DNA from: Clostridia bacterium
GTDB lineage: Bacteria; Bacillota; Clostridia; Christensenellales; Aristaeellaceae
Length of the DNA stretch: 52,313 nucleotides
Assembly (NCBI GenBank): GCA_017470945.1
Contig: JAFUXH010000047.1
Span: forward strand, 1-52,313
Reading direction: 5' to 3'
This document shows positions 34,955-41,600 of the stretch, in pieces (the stretch's first letter is position 1; each line of letters opens with the position of its first letter). Below the pieces are notes generated by a model. That model was not told where the DNA came from. It ran no database searches and worked only from the letters and a program-made list of their open reading frames with translations. The position numbers and the translations under genes were made by a program.

Positions 34955-35307
34955 GGGGATCCCTCCTTTGATGATTCTTCGTCGTCTTCCGGCTCGTTCG
35001 GCAGCTCGGTGCCGTAATCCAATTCTTCCATTTGATCCCGCAGGTAGCGGGACAGGATGCGCAGCTCCTCCCGGGTATGCTGCCTGCCGGCCACGGTCAC
35101 GCTTTCCGCCAGCAGGTAATCGGTGCCGGTGCCCAGGAAATTGGCGATGTCCACCAGCGTATCCAGGCTGGGGATACGGGTGCCCCGTTCGATATTGCCG
35201 TAAAATGAAACCGAGATGTTGATGGCCTTCGCCACTTCCTCCTGGGACAGCTTTTTCATGCGCCGTTTGTAGCGCATCCGCTTGCCCATGGATTCATAAT
35301 CCACCAT
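34945..35307 (-). CDS. XRE-family transcriptional regulator
   Basis: A 120-residue protein with an N-terminal Cro/CI helix-turn-helix (~8-65: MRYKRRMKKLSQEEVAKAIN, then ISVSFYGNIERGTRIPSLDT). The C-terminal part is acidic (PEDDEESSKEG). ATG at 35307 is preferred because AGGAGGTG lies just upstream. It is first in an operon with two esterases and probably controls that operon or itself; the operator is not identified. Confidence 0.88.
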   Translation of the reverse strand: MVDYESMGKRMRYKRRMKKLSQEEVAKAINISVSFYGNIERGTRIPSLDTLVDIANFLGTGTDYLLAESVTVAGRQHTREELRILSRYLRDQMEELDYGTELPNEPEDDEESSKEGSPWH

Positions 35308-35348
35308 GCCGCGCACCTCCTGAACCATATCAGATTTCCGATGGAGAA

Positions 35349-35377
35349 ATGATATCACGATTGTCGAAAATTGTAAA
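35349..35377 (-). promoter_or_regulatory. Promoter of the XRE-esterase operon
   Basis: Minus strand TTTACA (35377-35372), 17-bp spacer, TATCAT (35354-35349). Confidence 0.72.
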
Positions 35378-35454
35378 GACGGGCCGCGCGGCCCCGGCCG
35401 ATCGAACGAGAAAGCGCGGCGAAAAAAGAAATGAAAAAAATTTTCGCAAATGGC

Positions 35455-35483
35455 TATACAAGCGGGGAAAGCTGTGCTATAAT
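35455..35483 (+). promoter_or_regulatory. Promoter of the zinc-ribbon gene, with a 130-nt leader
   Basis: TATACA (35455-35460), 17-bp spacer, TATAAT (35478-35483). The leader from about 35490 to 35621 is long for this organism's genes, but I could not match it to a known riboswitch class. Confidence 0.72.
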
Positions 35484-35621
35484 ACGCATCGAAGACCAAG
35501 CCAATGGATTTCAGGAAGTTCCTCCCGGTTTTGTTCATCGTCAAAGGACGGATGCGAGCCCTATGGAAACTGCCGGAACGTATCACTCGGTTTGGCGATA
35601 AAAATCAGGAGGTTTTGATCA

Positions 35622-35906
35622 ATGTATCAGGACAAGACGCTCACCTGCCGTGAATGCGGCAACGAATTCGTGTTCACCGCCAACGAACAGGCTTTCTACG
35701 CCGAAAAAGGCTTCCAGAATGAGCCCGGCCGTTGCCCCGCTTGCCGCGCCGCCCGCCGTCAGAACGGTGGCAACCGTGGCGAACGCCAGATGTATGACGT
35801 GGTGTGCGATGGCTGCGGCCAGCCCACCCAGGTGCCCTTCCAGCCCCGTGGCGATCGGCCCGTGTACTGCCGCGATTGCTTCCAGAAGAATCGTCCCCAG
35901 TATTGA
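35622..35906 (+). CDS. Small zinc-ribbon protein
   Basis: A 94-residue protein with two zinc ribbons: CRECGNEF ... CPACRAARR (~9-44) and CDGCGQPTQVPFQPRGDRPVYCRDC (knuckles near ~62-87). This pair is typical of a family of short zinc-ribbon proteins common in Bacillota and of unknown role, perhaps nucleic-acid or ribosome binding. AGGAGG precedes the ATG. It is monocistronic, with a strong promoter, a long leader and a terminator. Confidence 0.85.
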   Translation: MYQDKTLTCRECGNEFVFTANEQAFYAEKGFQNEPGRCPACRAARRQNGGNRGERQMYDVVCDGCGQPTQVPFQPRGDRPVYCRDCFQKNRPQY

Positions 35907-35916
35907 TTCACGGATG

Positions 35917-35950
35917 GAAAACGGTCAGGCGCAACGCCTGGCCGTTTTTT
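35917..35950 (+). terminator. Intrinsic terminator after the zinc-ribbon gene
   Basis: A GC-rich stem of about 13 bp (AACGGTCAGGCG with CGCCTGGCCGTT, one G-U pair) with a short loop and a run of T. Confidence 0.9.
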
Positions 35951-35989
35951 GATTTGCTGAAGCACGATTTCGCGGCGCAAAAACATGAC

Positions 35990-36018
35990 TTGCCAGGTAT
36001 TTACTTTTATGGTATAAT
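35990..36018 (+). promoter_or_regulatory. Promoter of the DtxR-type regulator
   Basis: TTGCCA (35990-35995), 17-bp spacer, TATAAT (36013-36018), 83 bp upstream of the ATG. Confidence 0.78.
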
Positions 36019-36101
36019 GCAATCGCAGAGGGGAAATGAATAAAAGGCGAAAGGCAAGGGGGCAAATTCCCCCTGAACATGCGACAAGGAAAGGAATCAT
36101 C

Positions 36102-36467
36102 ATGAATATTCACGAATCGGCGGAAGATTACCTGGAAATGATTTTAATGCTCAAGGAGCAAAAGGGCTATGCCCGCTCCATTGATATCGCCGCGGGGCTG
36201 AATGTGACCAAGCCCTCGGTCAGCTTCGCCATGAAGCGCCTGCGGGAAAACGGCTATATCACCATGGATGAGGATAATTATATCTCCCTGACCGATATGG
36301 GCCGGGAAATCGCCGAACGGATCTATCACCGCCACCGGGTGCTCACCAAGGCGCTGATCAAAATCGGCGTGGATGAAGCCATTGCCCGGGAGGACGCCTG
36401 CAAGGTGGAGCACGATATCTCCGAAGAATCCTTCGCGGCTATTTTAAAGCTGGTGGGCGAGGCGTGA
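36102..36467 (+). CDS. DtxR/MntR-family metal-dependent regulator
   Basis: A 121-residue repressor with an N-terminal winged helix (ESAEDYLEMILML, NVTKPSVSFAMKRLRENGYI) and a dimerisation domain; the SH3-like third domain is absent. Likely metal ligands are Asp9, Glu12, Cys100, Glu103 and His104 (motif CKVEHDIS). Cys at this place is more like DtxR/IdeR (iron) than MntR (manganese), so the metal is uncertain. AAGGAAAGGA precedes the ATG. No metal transporter lies beside it. Confidence 0.85.
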   Translation: MNIHESAEDYLEMILMLKEQKGYARSIDIAAGLNVTKPSVSFAMKRLRENGYITMDEDNYISLTDMGREIAERIYHRHRVLTKALIKIGVDEAIAREDACKVEHDISEESFAAILKLVGEA

Positions 36468-36505
36468 CGAAAACCCGGGAAGGAAAATTTTTTTCGATTT
36501 AACTA

Positions 36506-36534
36506 TTGACAAACGTATCAATTTGGCCTATAAT
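36506..36534 (+). promoter_or_regulatory. Native tRNA-Pro promoter, now in front of a truncated tRNA
   Basis: Consensus TTGACA (36506-36511), 17-bp spacer, TATAAT (36529-36534), 23 bp before the tRNA fragment. Confidence 0.85.
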
Positions 36535-36557
36535 AGCACACGTGCCGTTGAGGCCGA

Positions 36558-36596
36558 CTGGGTGTAGCGCAGCTTGGTAGCGTGCTTGAATGGGGT
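36558..36596 (+). repeat. Left attachment site: 5' half of tRNA-Pro
   Basis: These 39 bp are identical to 41070-41108, covering tRNA-Pro(GGG) from its first base through the anticodon loop. The 3' half is missing here. This is the left direct repeat of the integrated element. Confidence 0.9.
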
Positions 36597-36597
36597 A

Positions 36598-36617
36598 GGC
36601 GGGGCTGCCGCCCCGCC
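36598..36617. other. Perfect GC hairpin next to the left att repeat
   Basis: GGCGGGGC (36598-36605), 4-nt loop, GCCCCGCC (36610-36617), starting two bases after the repeat ends. A T-run is lacking. Confidence 0.7.
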
Positions 36618-36631
36618 AGAATGTGTACTAA

Positions 36632-36659
36632 AAACCGTGGTTTTTCCACGGTTTATTTT
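36632..36659 (+). terminator. Terminator between the tRNA fragment and the integrase gene
   Basis: A 9-bp stem AAACCGTGG/CCACGGTTT (36632-36640 with 36646-36654) followed by ATTTT. It should stop transcripts from the native tRNA promoter. Confidence 0.75.
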
Positions 36660-36717
36660 AATTTCAAGCGTTCTTGAATTGTCAATGATAATCTGACATT
36701 CAAGGACGCTGATTTTT

Positions 36718-37644
36718 ATGCGCATCAAGATTGAAAACCACCGCACTGCCGCAGAATGTTTTGAAGATTTCTTGCTAGCAAAAAAGGGGGCTGGCATAGC
36801 TGACAAGACGCTCAAAAGCTATGCGCAGCACTTCCATGCAGCAGGTAAATACATGGATTGGAACAAGCCTATTGATAAAATCGGCATGGGCGATATTAAC
36901 AATATGGTATCAGCCTTGCGTGACCGCAATTTATCGCCGCGCACCATTTCAACCTATGTCATATTCTGCAAAACATTCTTTTCATGGGCGCATAGCGAAC
37001 ACTTGTCGGCGCTTGTCGTGCCGCTATATAAGTGTGAGGATAGCACCAAGGAAACATACACCGATGAAGAATTGATTGCGCTGTTGAAAAAGCCTAACCT
37101 GCGCAAATGCCCCTTTTCAGAATATCGCAACTGGGTGATTATCAACTTCCTGCTTAATAGCGGATGCAGAGCGGCCACCATTCGCAACATTAAAATATCA
37201 GATGTGGATATTGCGGGCGGGCTGTGCTATTTTCGCCATACCAAGAATAAAAAGGCGCAAGTATCGCCCTTGTGCGCCGAAATGCGGGCTATCCTGCAAG
37301 AGTATTTGAAGATTCGCAAGGGCGCGGATGATGATTACTTGTTTCCCAACGAATTTAACAAGCAAATGCCCGAAAGATGTTTAAGCACCGCCATTCAACG
37401 CTATAATTTGTCGCGCGGCGTGCAGAAAACTTCAATCCACCTTTTCCGGCATACCTTTGCAAAAAAGTATCTGCTGGATTGCGGCGGCAATGCGTTTTCA
37501 TTACAAAAATTGCTCGGTCATTCCACGCTGGATATGACCCGCAAATACTGTGAGATTTTCAATTCTGACATTCTGCGCAATTATGATGAACATTCGCCCC
37601 TTGCCCAGCTTCAAACAAGCCGCAGCAAGCTAAAAATGCGCTGA
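36718..37644 (+). CDS. Tyrosine recombinase (integrase)
   Basis: A 308-residue phage-type integrase. N-terminal SAM-like core-binding domain ~5-105; catalytic domain ~110-300. The catalytic set is complete: Arg151 (NSGCRAATI), Lys in the HTKNKKAQ hairpin, His241/Arg244 (HLFRH), His268 (LLGHST) and Tyr277 (TRKYCEIF). AAGGA lies 11 nt before the ATG. It is located just inside the left att repeat, as expected for the enzyme that integrated this element. No excisionase gene is seen. Confidence 0.93.
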   Translation: MRIKIENHRTAAECFEDFLLAKKGAGIADKTLKSYAQHFHAAGKYMDWNKPIDKIGMGDINNMVSALRDRNLSPRTISTYVIFCKTFFSWAHSEHLSALVVPLYKCEDSTKETYTDEELIALLKKPNLRKCPFSEYRNWVIINFLLNSGCRAATIRNIKISDVDIAGGLCYFRHTKNKKAQVSPLCAEMRAILQEYLKIRKGADDDYLFPNEFNKQMPERCLSTAIQRYNLSRGVQKTSIHLFRHTFAKKYLLDCGGNAFSLQKLLGHSTLDMTRKYCEIFNSDILRNYDEHSPLAQLQTSRSKLKMR

Positions 37645-37752
37645 TGCTGCCGCTTGCCCCTCGGCGTGTCGCGCTCCTCCGCCTGTTTGACCTTGTTCTC
37701 CCGATGAAAAACCGACCCTCCAGCAAGTCACTTTAAGGCTCGTTTTGAGCGC

Positions 37753-37788
37753 AAAAAAATCCCCGCCGCCCTGTGAAGGGAGGCGAGG
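37753..37788 (-). terminator. Terminator of the membrane-protein cargo gene
   Basis: An interrupted GC-rich stem (37761-37772 with 37777-37788; two mismatches) followed on the minus strand by seven T. The stretch 37645-37752 holds no gene that I can see. Confidence 0.7.
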
Positions 37789-37798
37789 ACGCATGTAT

Positions 37799-38677
37799 TT
37801 ATTTACCGATTATAATTCCTTCTTGCTCAAGAGCATCTTTTGCACCTTGAAAACTATCATGACAGCTTACGCACATTCCGCTTTTCGCAATGCTCATATA
37901 GTTTCCGCCTGAATCGCCAGCATAATAAGTTTTTCCACAAACTGAGCATGTTAGGCTATGTCTATTGCTGCTTCCAGTAGGAGCTAATCCACTTGGATTC
38001 ATTAAAGCAATTCCAACGATTACAAATGCTATAATACCAATAATATGGTAAGGTCGTTTCTTTATTCGCGTTACTATGAGCTCGATAGACAAACCGATTA
38101 AGAGCGGAGTTATAACATATACTGTTCCCGCTCTATCCGATATATTTATAAAGCAGGAAACAAGAACGCCCACTACAACCATACCAAGCATACATTTATA
38201 AAGTAGACTCTTTAATTCTTCTCCGTAATCGCCATACTTTTTATGAACAATGAAATACAGCACCGCCTGTCCAAGCAGAAACACGGCCCATACCTTACTA
38301 AATGCCATTACTGGCATAATCCCGAAAACCGCAACTGCTGCCAATACGATAGGCACAATAATTGAGACAAGAAGTAATGCGTTGAATACCTTTATGAATT
38401 TTTCATCGGTCTTTTTTGAATCGGTTGATTTTGTATTTCCTCGTTTTTCCTTTTGCCGCTTCTTTAGTTCCTGCCAAGCATCTTCACCCATAACTTTCCT
38501 TGCATACTGATTACTAAAATGAATAAGTAAAGCAAGGTATAAAATATCCAAAGCAATCCCTACAATGTACATCCAGGAATACTGTTGTAATCTGGCAACT
38601 GTTAATCCTTGCTGCTGGTAAAACTCTGGATTTGAAGCGATTTTATTAGGCCAAGTTATGTAGTCTGATACAATCAT
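37799..38677 (-). CDS. Membrane protein with C-terminal zinc-binding motif, unknown function
   Basis: A 292-residue protein I do not recognise. There are about six hydrophobic segments: one near 34-54, then several between ~100 and 235. Residues ~70-95 are a Lys-rich cytoplasmic loop. The C-terminus carries C244xxC247 and C269xxC272-His273, suggesting one zinc ribbon. The gene is strongly AT-rich compared with all neighbours and runs against the other element genes, which suggests separate acquisition as cargo. No clear ribosome-binding site precedes the ATG, so the N-terminus may be cut by the junction at about 38680. Confidence 0.65.
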   Translation of the reverse strand: MIVSDYITWPNKIASNPEFYQQQGLTVARLQQYSWMYIVGIALDILYLALLIHFSNQYARKVMGEDAWQELKKRQKEKRGNTKSTDSKKTDEKFIKVFNALLLVSIIVPIVLAAVAVFGIMPVMAFSKVWAVFLLGQAVLYFIVHKKYGDYGEELKSLLYKCMLGMVVVGVLVSCFINISDRAGTVYVITPLLIGLSIELIVTRIKKRPYHIIGIIAFVIVGIALMNPSGLAPTGSSNRHSLTCSVCGKTYYAGDSGGNYMSIAKSGMCVSCHDSFQGAKDALEQEGIIIGK

Positions 38678-39202
38678 AAGTATTTGGGCGTCCTGGAATC
38701 AAACGGTTATGTTGTTTGGAAACATGGCAATGTGTATGATTTTTATACCACGCCCCGACCCGCGAATGAGCGCACCGCCCCGAAAAGCCATGCAGAAGGA
38801 TTTAATTTTGACGATGAACAGCCATTCGCCGCGCAAATTCCGCAGGACAAACCCCACACGGCGCAACAACATGAAAAATCCGCATTGCAAACGAAAACAC
38901 CGCCCAGCGAACAAGCCCAGCCGCAGGAAGAACAGCCTGATTCGCCCGCCAATATAGAAATAGATAATAAATATCATATAGATACCGATAAAGATATATC
39001 AACAGATAGCGGGGCGCTCCGCGCCCCTACGCCCGCCGCTGACGCGGCGTGCGCTCCAACAGGCAAAGTAATTGAATTTCATATCCCCAACCCATTAACG
39101 CCAGAACGGCGCAAGCCCATTGAAAAGCCCAAGCCCTTTGCATTTATGGATGATGATTTATTCAATAGAACAGACCCCGAAACAGGCGAATATGTTTTCT
39201 AA
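38669..39202 (+). pseudogene. 5'-truncated gene of the element, possibly replication-related
   Basis: The frame is open from 38669, but the only possible start (TTG 38684) lacks a ribosome-binding site and the protein begins in what reads like the middle of a domain (YLGVLESNGYVVWKHGNVYD). The rest is a disordered Gln/Pro/Glu-rich linker followed by a C-terminal motif PERRKPIEKPKPFAFMDDDLF. This layout suits the tail of a plasmid or phage replication/HTH protein whose 5' part was lost where the membrane-protein gene now abuts. The assignment to replication is a guess. Confidence 0.45.
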
Positions 39203-39390
39203 CGGCGCAAGCCGCTAAATGGTATGCCATCCGCGCGGCGAACCGCGCAGCCATGCCGCGCCGCCCAGCGAACAGCGCCCACAACATTCTTACCTCTTGT
39301 TCCTGCCCTGCCTCTTTGCTCTTGCAATGGTAGCGCCATGAGAGCAAGAGCCAATAAAAAATGCTTGCGCTGAACATTCGCCCACAAACG

Positions 39391-39435
39391 ATTAAAACGG
39401 GGCATTGCATGCCAAATTCAGCACAAAATGCCCCG
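39391..39435 (-). terminator. Terminator of the RHH/coiled-coil pair
   Basis: Stem CGGGGCATT/AATGCCCCG (39398-39406 with 39427-39435), followed on the minus strand by TTTTAAT. The stretch 39203-39390 contains a further inverted repeat (GCTCTTGC with GCAAGAGC) and no gene. Confidence 0.7.
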
Positions 39436-39460
39436 CTTATTACTTCTTGCTATTGAATCC

Positions 39461-39748
39461 CTATGTAAACGCTTGTGCAAATTCTTTTCCCGCCTGCGTC
39501 GCTTCGTTGTTAATATCGCGCAATAGCGCATCAGCCGTTTCACGTTCATACTCTTGCCGCGCGGCGGTTTCCGCAAGTTGAATTTTTCTATCCAGCACGG
39601 ATAGCTTGATTTCATAATCAGCCTTATTCCACTCCCGCCCTACATCGTCCATCAAATAGCCATACTGTTTGTATAGTCTATCGTTGCGGTTCATCAATTC
39701 ATTACGTTCTTGCCGCAAATGATTCAGCTTGTCCATTGCTTTTCCCAT
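39461..39748 (-). CDS. Small coiled-coil protein of the element
   Basis: A 95-residue highly charged helical protein (DKLNHLRQERNELMNRNDRL, then YEIKLSVLDRKIQLAETAAR), probably a coiled coil. The family is not recognised. AAGGA lies 9 nt before the ATG at 39748. It overlaps the end of the RHH gene by 47 bp, so the two are co-translated. It resembles accessory proteins found beside plasmid copy-control or mobilisation genes, but no function can be given. Confidence 0.6.
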   Translation of the reverse strand: MGKAMDKLNHLRQERNELMNRNDRLYKQYGYLMDDVGREWNKADYEIKLSVLDRKIQLAETAARQEYERETADALLRDINNEATQAGKEFAQAFT

Positions 39749-39896
39749 TGTTGCACATCCTTTCCGTTTCGCGGCCAATAAGCCGCCTAATAACGCCCGA
39801 CATTGTATTATAGGTTTCCTTTGCCAACGCTTGCAGCGCGGCGTATTCAGCCTGTGAGAGCCTTACAGACACAGTTGTCATTGAATCGCTCAACAT
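39702..39896 (-). CDS. Ribbon-helix-helix (CopG/Arc-type) protein
   Basis: A 64-residue DNA-binding protein. The strand VSVRLSQAEYAAL and helices AALQALAKETYNTMSGVIRRLI match the RHH pattern of CopG, Arc or mobilisation accessory proteins. Two starts are possible (39896, or the ATG five codons later that begins MTTVSVRL); neither has a good ribosome-binding site. Likely roles are self-regulation, copy control or binding an origin of transfer. Confidence 0.65.
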   Translation of the reverse strand: MLSDSMTTVSVRLSQAEYAALQALAKETYNTMSGVIRRLIGRETERMCNNGKSNGQAESFAART

Positions 39897-40113
39897 TGCA
39901 CCAACTTTCTATAATTTACTTCACTATTGTTGAAAAAGGCGGTTAATACATTGACTGCTCTTGTCCTTGTCCGTCTTTCAAAAATTTTTCATCACTTCGC
40001 GGGAGCATGCGCCACACAAACGCCATTTGCAGAACAAAAAAGTTTTTGTCCCGAAATAGGCCGTTCCCCCTGCATATCCCATTCCGCGCCGCGCATTGCG
40101 CAGCAGAAAACAA

Positions 40114-40173
40114 GCGTATCAAATACTATACCTTGTGATACGCTCAAAAACCGCACCATTTTGCGTATCACAA
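40114..40173. promoter_or_regulatory. Res-like inverted repeats upstream of the serine recombinase
   Basis: GCGTATCA (40114-40121) and TGATACGC (40136-40143) make a 30-bp dyad. GCGTATCACAA (40163-40173) is the exact complement of TTGTGATACGC (40133-40143). The remaining parts of 39897-40266 contain only the recombinase promoter and no gene. Confidence 0.5.
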
Positions 40174-40211
40174 ACTATAAAAACTAATTTTGAAACGTTG
40201 CAAAATTAGCA

Positions 40212-40240
40212 TTGACTTTTTGATGCATTTATGGTACACT
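40212..40240 (+). promoter_or_regulatory. Promoter of the serine recombinase
   Basis: TTGACT (40212-40217), 17-bp spacer, TACACT (40235-40240), 26 bp before the ATG. Confidence 0.72.
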
Positions 40241-40266
40241 ATACTTGTCGAAAGGAAGTGTATCAA

Positions 40267-40818
40267 ATGGCTAACATCAAGTATGTCCGCGTCAGCACCA
40301 CCGAACAGAACACCGCAAGGCAAGAAACAGACCGCGCGGCGTATGACCGCATTTATATTGAAAAGGCCAGCGGCAAGAATACTGACCGCCCACAATTAAA
40401 AGCCATGCTGGATTATGTGCGTGAAGGGGATGTTGTAACCGTAGAAAGTTACTCGCGCCTTGCCCGTGATACACGCGACCTCTTGAATATCATTGATGTT
40501 CTGAATAAAAAGGGTGTGGCGTTCATCTCGCAGAAAGAGCAGATTGACACATCAACCCCAGCGGGGCGCTTCATGCTGTCCGTGTTCGCAAGTCTGGCGC
40601 AATTTGAGCGCGAACAGATTTTAGCCCGCCAAGCGGAAGGAATCGCCATAGCAAAGCAAGAGGGGCGCATGGGACGGCCTACAATCGCGCCTTGTGATAA
40701 CTTCAATGCTATTGTTCAAGAGTGGCAAGCGGGCAATATAACCGCCGTAGAAGCCATGAAGCAAGCAGGATTGACAAAAGCCACATTTTACCGCAAAGTA
40801 AAGGCTATGAACAACTAA
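40267..40818 (+). CDS. Serine recombinase (resolvase/invertase)
   Basis: A 183-residue small serine recombinase. The catalytic domain contains YVRVSTTEQN with nucleophile Ser10 and Arg8, then SRLARDTRDLLNII and FERE. The C-terminal helix-turn-helix is GNITAVEAMKQAGLTKATFYRKVKA. AAGGAAG precedes the ATG at 40267. With the inverted repeats just upstream it probably forms a resolution system such as those that keep plasmids monomeric, which would support a plasmid origin of the element. Invertase activity is an alternative. Confidence 0.92.
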   Translation: MANIKYVRVSTTEQNTARQETDRAAYDRIYIEKASGKNTDRPQLKAMLDYVREGDVVTVESYSRLARDTRDLLNIIDVLNKKGVAFISQKEQIDTSTPAGRFMLSVFASLAQFEREQILARQAEGIAIAKQEGRMGRPTIAPCDNFNAIVQEWQAGNITAVEAMKQAGLTKATFYRKVKAMNN

Positions 40819-40951
40819 ACGATTCGCCCGCCGCTGACTTGATTGCCAAGCGACGGGCGCTCTTGTGCTATCCTCTGGAAACGCCCGCCAGCATTACGTT
40901 TTGGCAAAATTAGGAAGAAAAAATTTAACCCGAAAACATGCTTTTTAGCTA

Positions 40952-40980
40952 TTGACATTCGTATATCGTTGTGCTATAAT
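40952..40980 (+). promoter_or_regulatory. Element-borne promoter for the rebuilt tRNA-Pro
   Basis: TTGACA (40952-40957), 17-bp spacer, TATAAT (40975-40980), 89 bp before the tRNA. It resembles the native promoter at 36506-36534, including a shared AGCAC after the -10. The region 40819-40951 holds no gene. Confidence 0.82.
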
Positions 40981-40997
40981 TTAGCACGTTGTTGATG

Positions 40998-41036
40998 ATT
41001 CAAGCACGCTGGCGGGCAGAAATTCAAGCACGCTGG
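40998..41036. repeat. Integrase-type direct repeats at the right end
   Basis: Two exact 15-bp copies of ATTCAAGCACGCTGG (40998-41012 and 41022-41036). The first 12 bp occur inverted in the tRNA anticodon arm (41092-41103 and 36580-36591), and ATTCAAGGACGCT (36698-36710) is a one-mismatch copy beside the integrase gene. Confidence 0.75.
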
Positions 41037-41069
41037 ATGCTAAAATGCTTGAAGAATCACGGTTTTTAT

Positions 41070-41146
41070 CTGGGTGTAGCGCAGCTTGGTAGCGTGCTTG
41101 AATGGGGTTCAAGAGGCCGAGAGTTCAAATCTCTCCACCCAGACCA
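41070..41146 (+). tRNA. tRNA-Pro(GGG)
   Basis: 77 bases including an encoded CCA. Acceptor stem 41070-41076 with 41136-41142; D arm 41079-41095; anticodon stem 41097-41101 with 41109-41113; loop ATGGGGT with anticodon GGG at 41104-41106 and G37; T arm 41119-41135. Bases 41070-41108 form the right att repeat, so the 5' half and the promoter are contributed by the element. Confidence 0.95.
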
Positions 41147-41148
41147 GA

Positions 41149-41174
41149 AAAAGTCCGAGAAATCGGGCTTTTTT
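41149..41174 (+). terminator. Terminator after tRNA-Pro
   Basis: Stem AGTCCGA/TCGGGCT (41152-41158 with 41163-41169, one G-U pair), GAAA tetraloop, followed by T. Confidence 0.85.
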
Positions 41175-41281
41175 GTTTTCATTTTGTGGCTTTGCGGCGA
41201 TGGATCAGGCGAAGCAAGCCCCGCAGGCCCCGGGGCGCACGGATACAGATGATTCGCATGGACATAATGAATTTCTCCCTT

Positions 41282-41473
41282 CTATTTTCTCATCAAGAAA
41301 AGGCCACTCAAGATCAGCGCCGCCCCCAGCAGCGACATCCAGGCCCAGGTGGGCACGCACAGCAATATCACCAAAATGCCTGCAAATACCAACGCACCGC
41401 CCAGGATTTTCAGCGCCATGCTGCCGCTTGCGGGGTAGCATTGGGTGCGCACGGGCTCCCATCGAAGAGGCAT
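41282..41473 (-). CDS. Small membrane protein, unknown
   Basis: A 63-residue protein: a 20-residue polar N-terminus (MPLRWEPVRTQCYPASGS) and two hydrophobic helices (ILGGALVFAGILVILLCVP and MSLLGAALILSGLFLM). GGGAGGTGA lies before the ATG at 41473. No family is recognised. It is divergent from the WG-repeat gene; no gene is seen between it and the tRNA. Confidence 0.6.
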   Translation of the reverse strand: MPLRWEPVRTQCYPASGSMALKILGGALVFAGILVILLCVPTWAWMSLLGAALILSGLFLMRK

Positions 41474-41538
41474 GGTTTTGTCACCTCCCTTTCCGCAGTG
41501 TATGCTGCCGAACGCCCCTTCATGACCGGATTCTTTCA

Positions 41539-41567
41539 TTGACACTTTTCTTGTTATATGGTAGAAT
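41539..41567 (+). promoter_or_regulatory. Promoter of the WG-repeat gene
   Basis: TTGACA (41539-41544), 17-bp spacer, TAGAAT (41562-41567), 33 bp before the ATG. Confidence 0.82.
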
Positions 41568-41600
41568 TTGCAAGGATTTGGAAAGAAAGGGAATATACGG

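Larger units (their letters stand above)
36558..41108 (+). mobile_element. 4.5-kb element integrated in tRNA-Pro(GGG)
   Basis: Bounded by exact 39-bp repeats (36558-36596 and 41070-41108), with a repeat-to-repeat length of 4512 bp. Content: tyrosine integrase, membrane-protein cargo, a 5'-truncated gene, a coiled-coil/RHH pair, a serine recombinase, and integrase-type repeats at both inner ends. The DNA is visibly more AT-rich than the flanks. No conjugation or replication gene is recognised, so it may be a decayed integrated plasmid or a minimal element mobilised by others. Confidence 0.85.

Noticed and set aside
35484-35621. Known riboswitch in the leader of the zinc-ribbon gene
   Set aside because: I could not match it to any consensus I know, so no riboswitch is annotated.
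39927-40187. 86-codon frame upstream of the serine recombinase
   Set aside because: No ribosome-binding site, no recognisable domain, and it spans the res-like inverted repeats.
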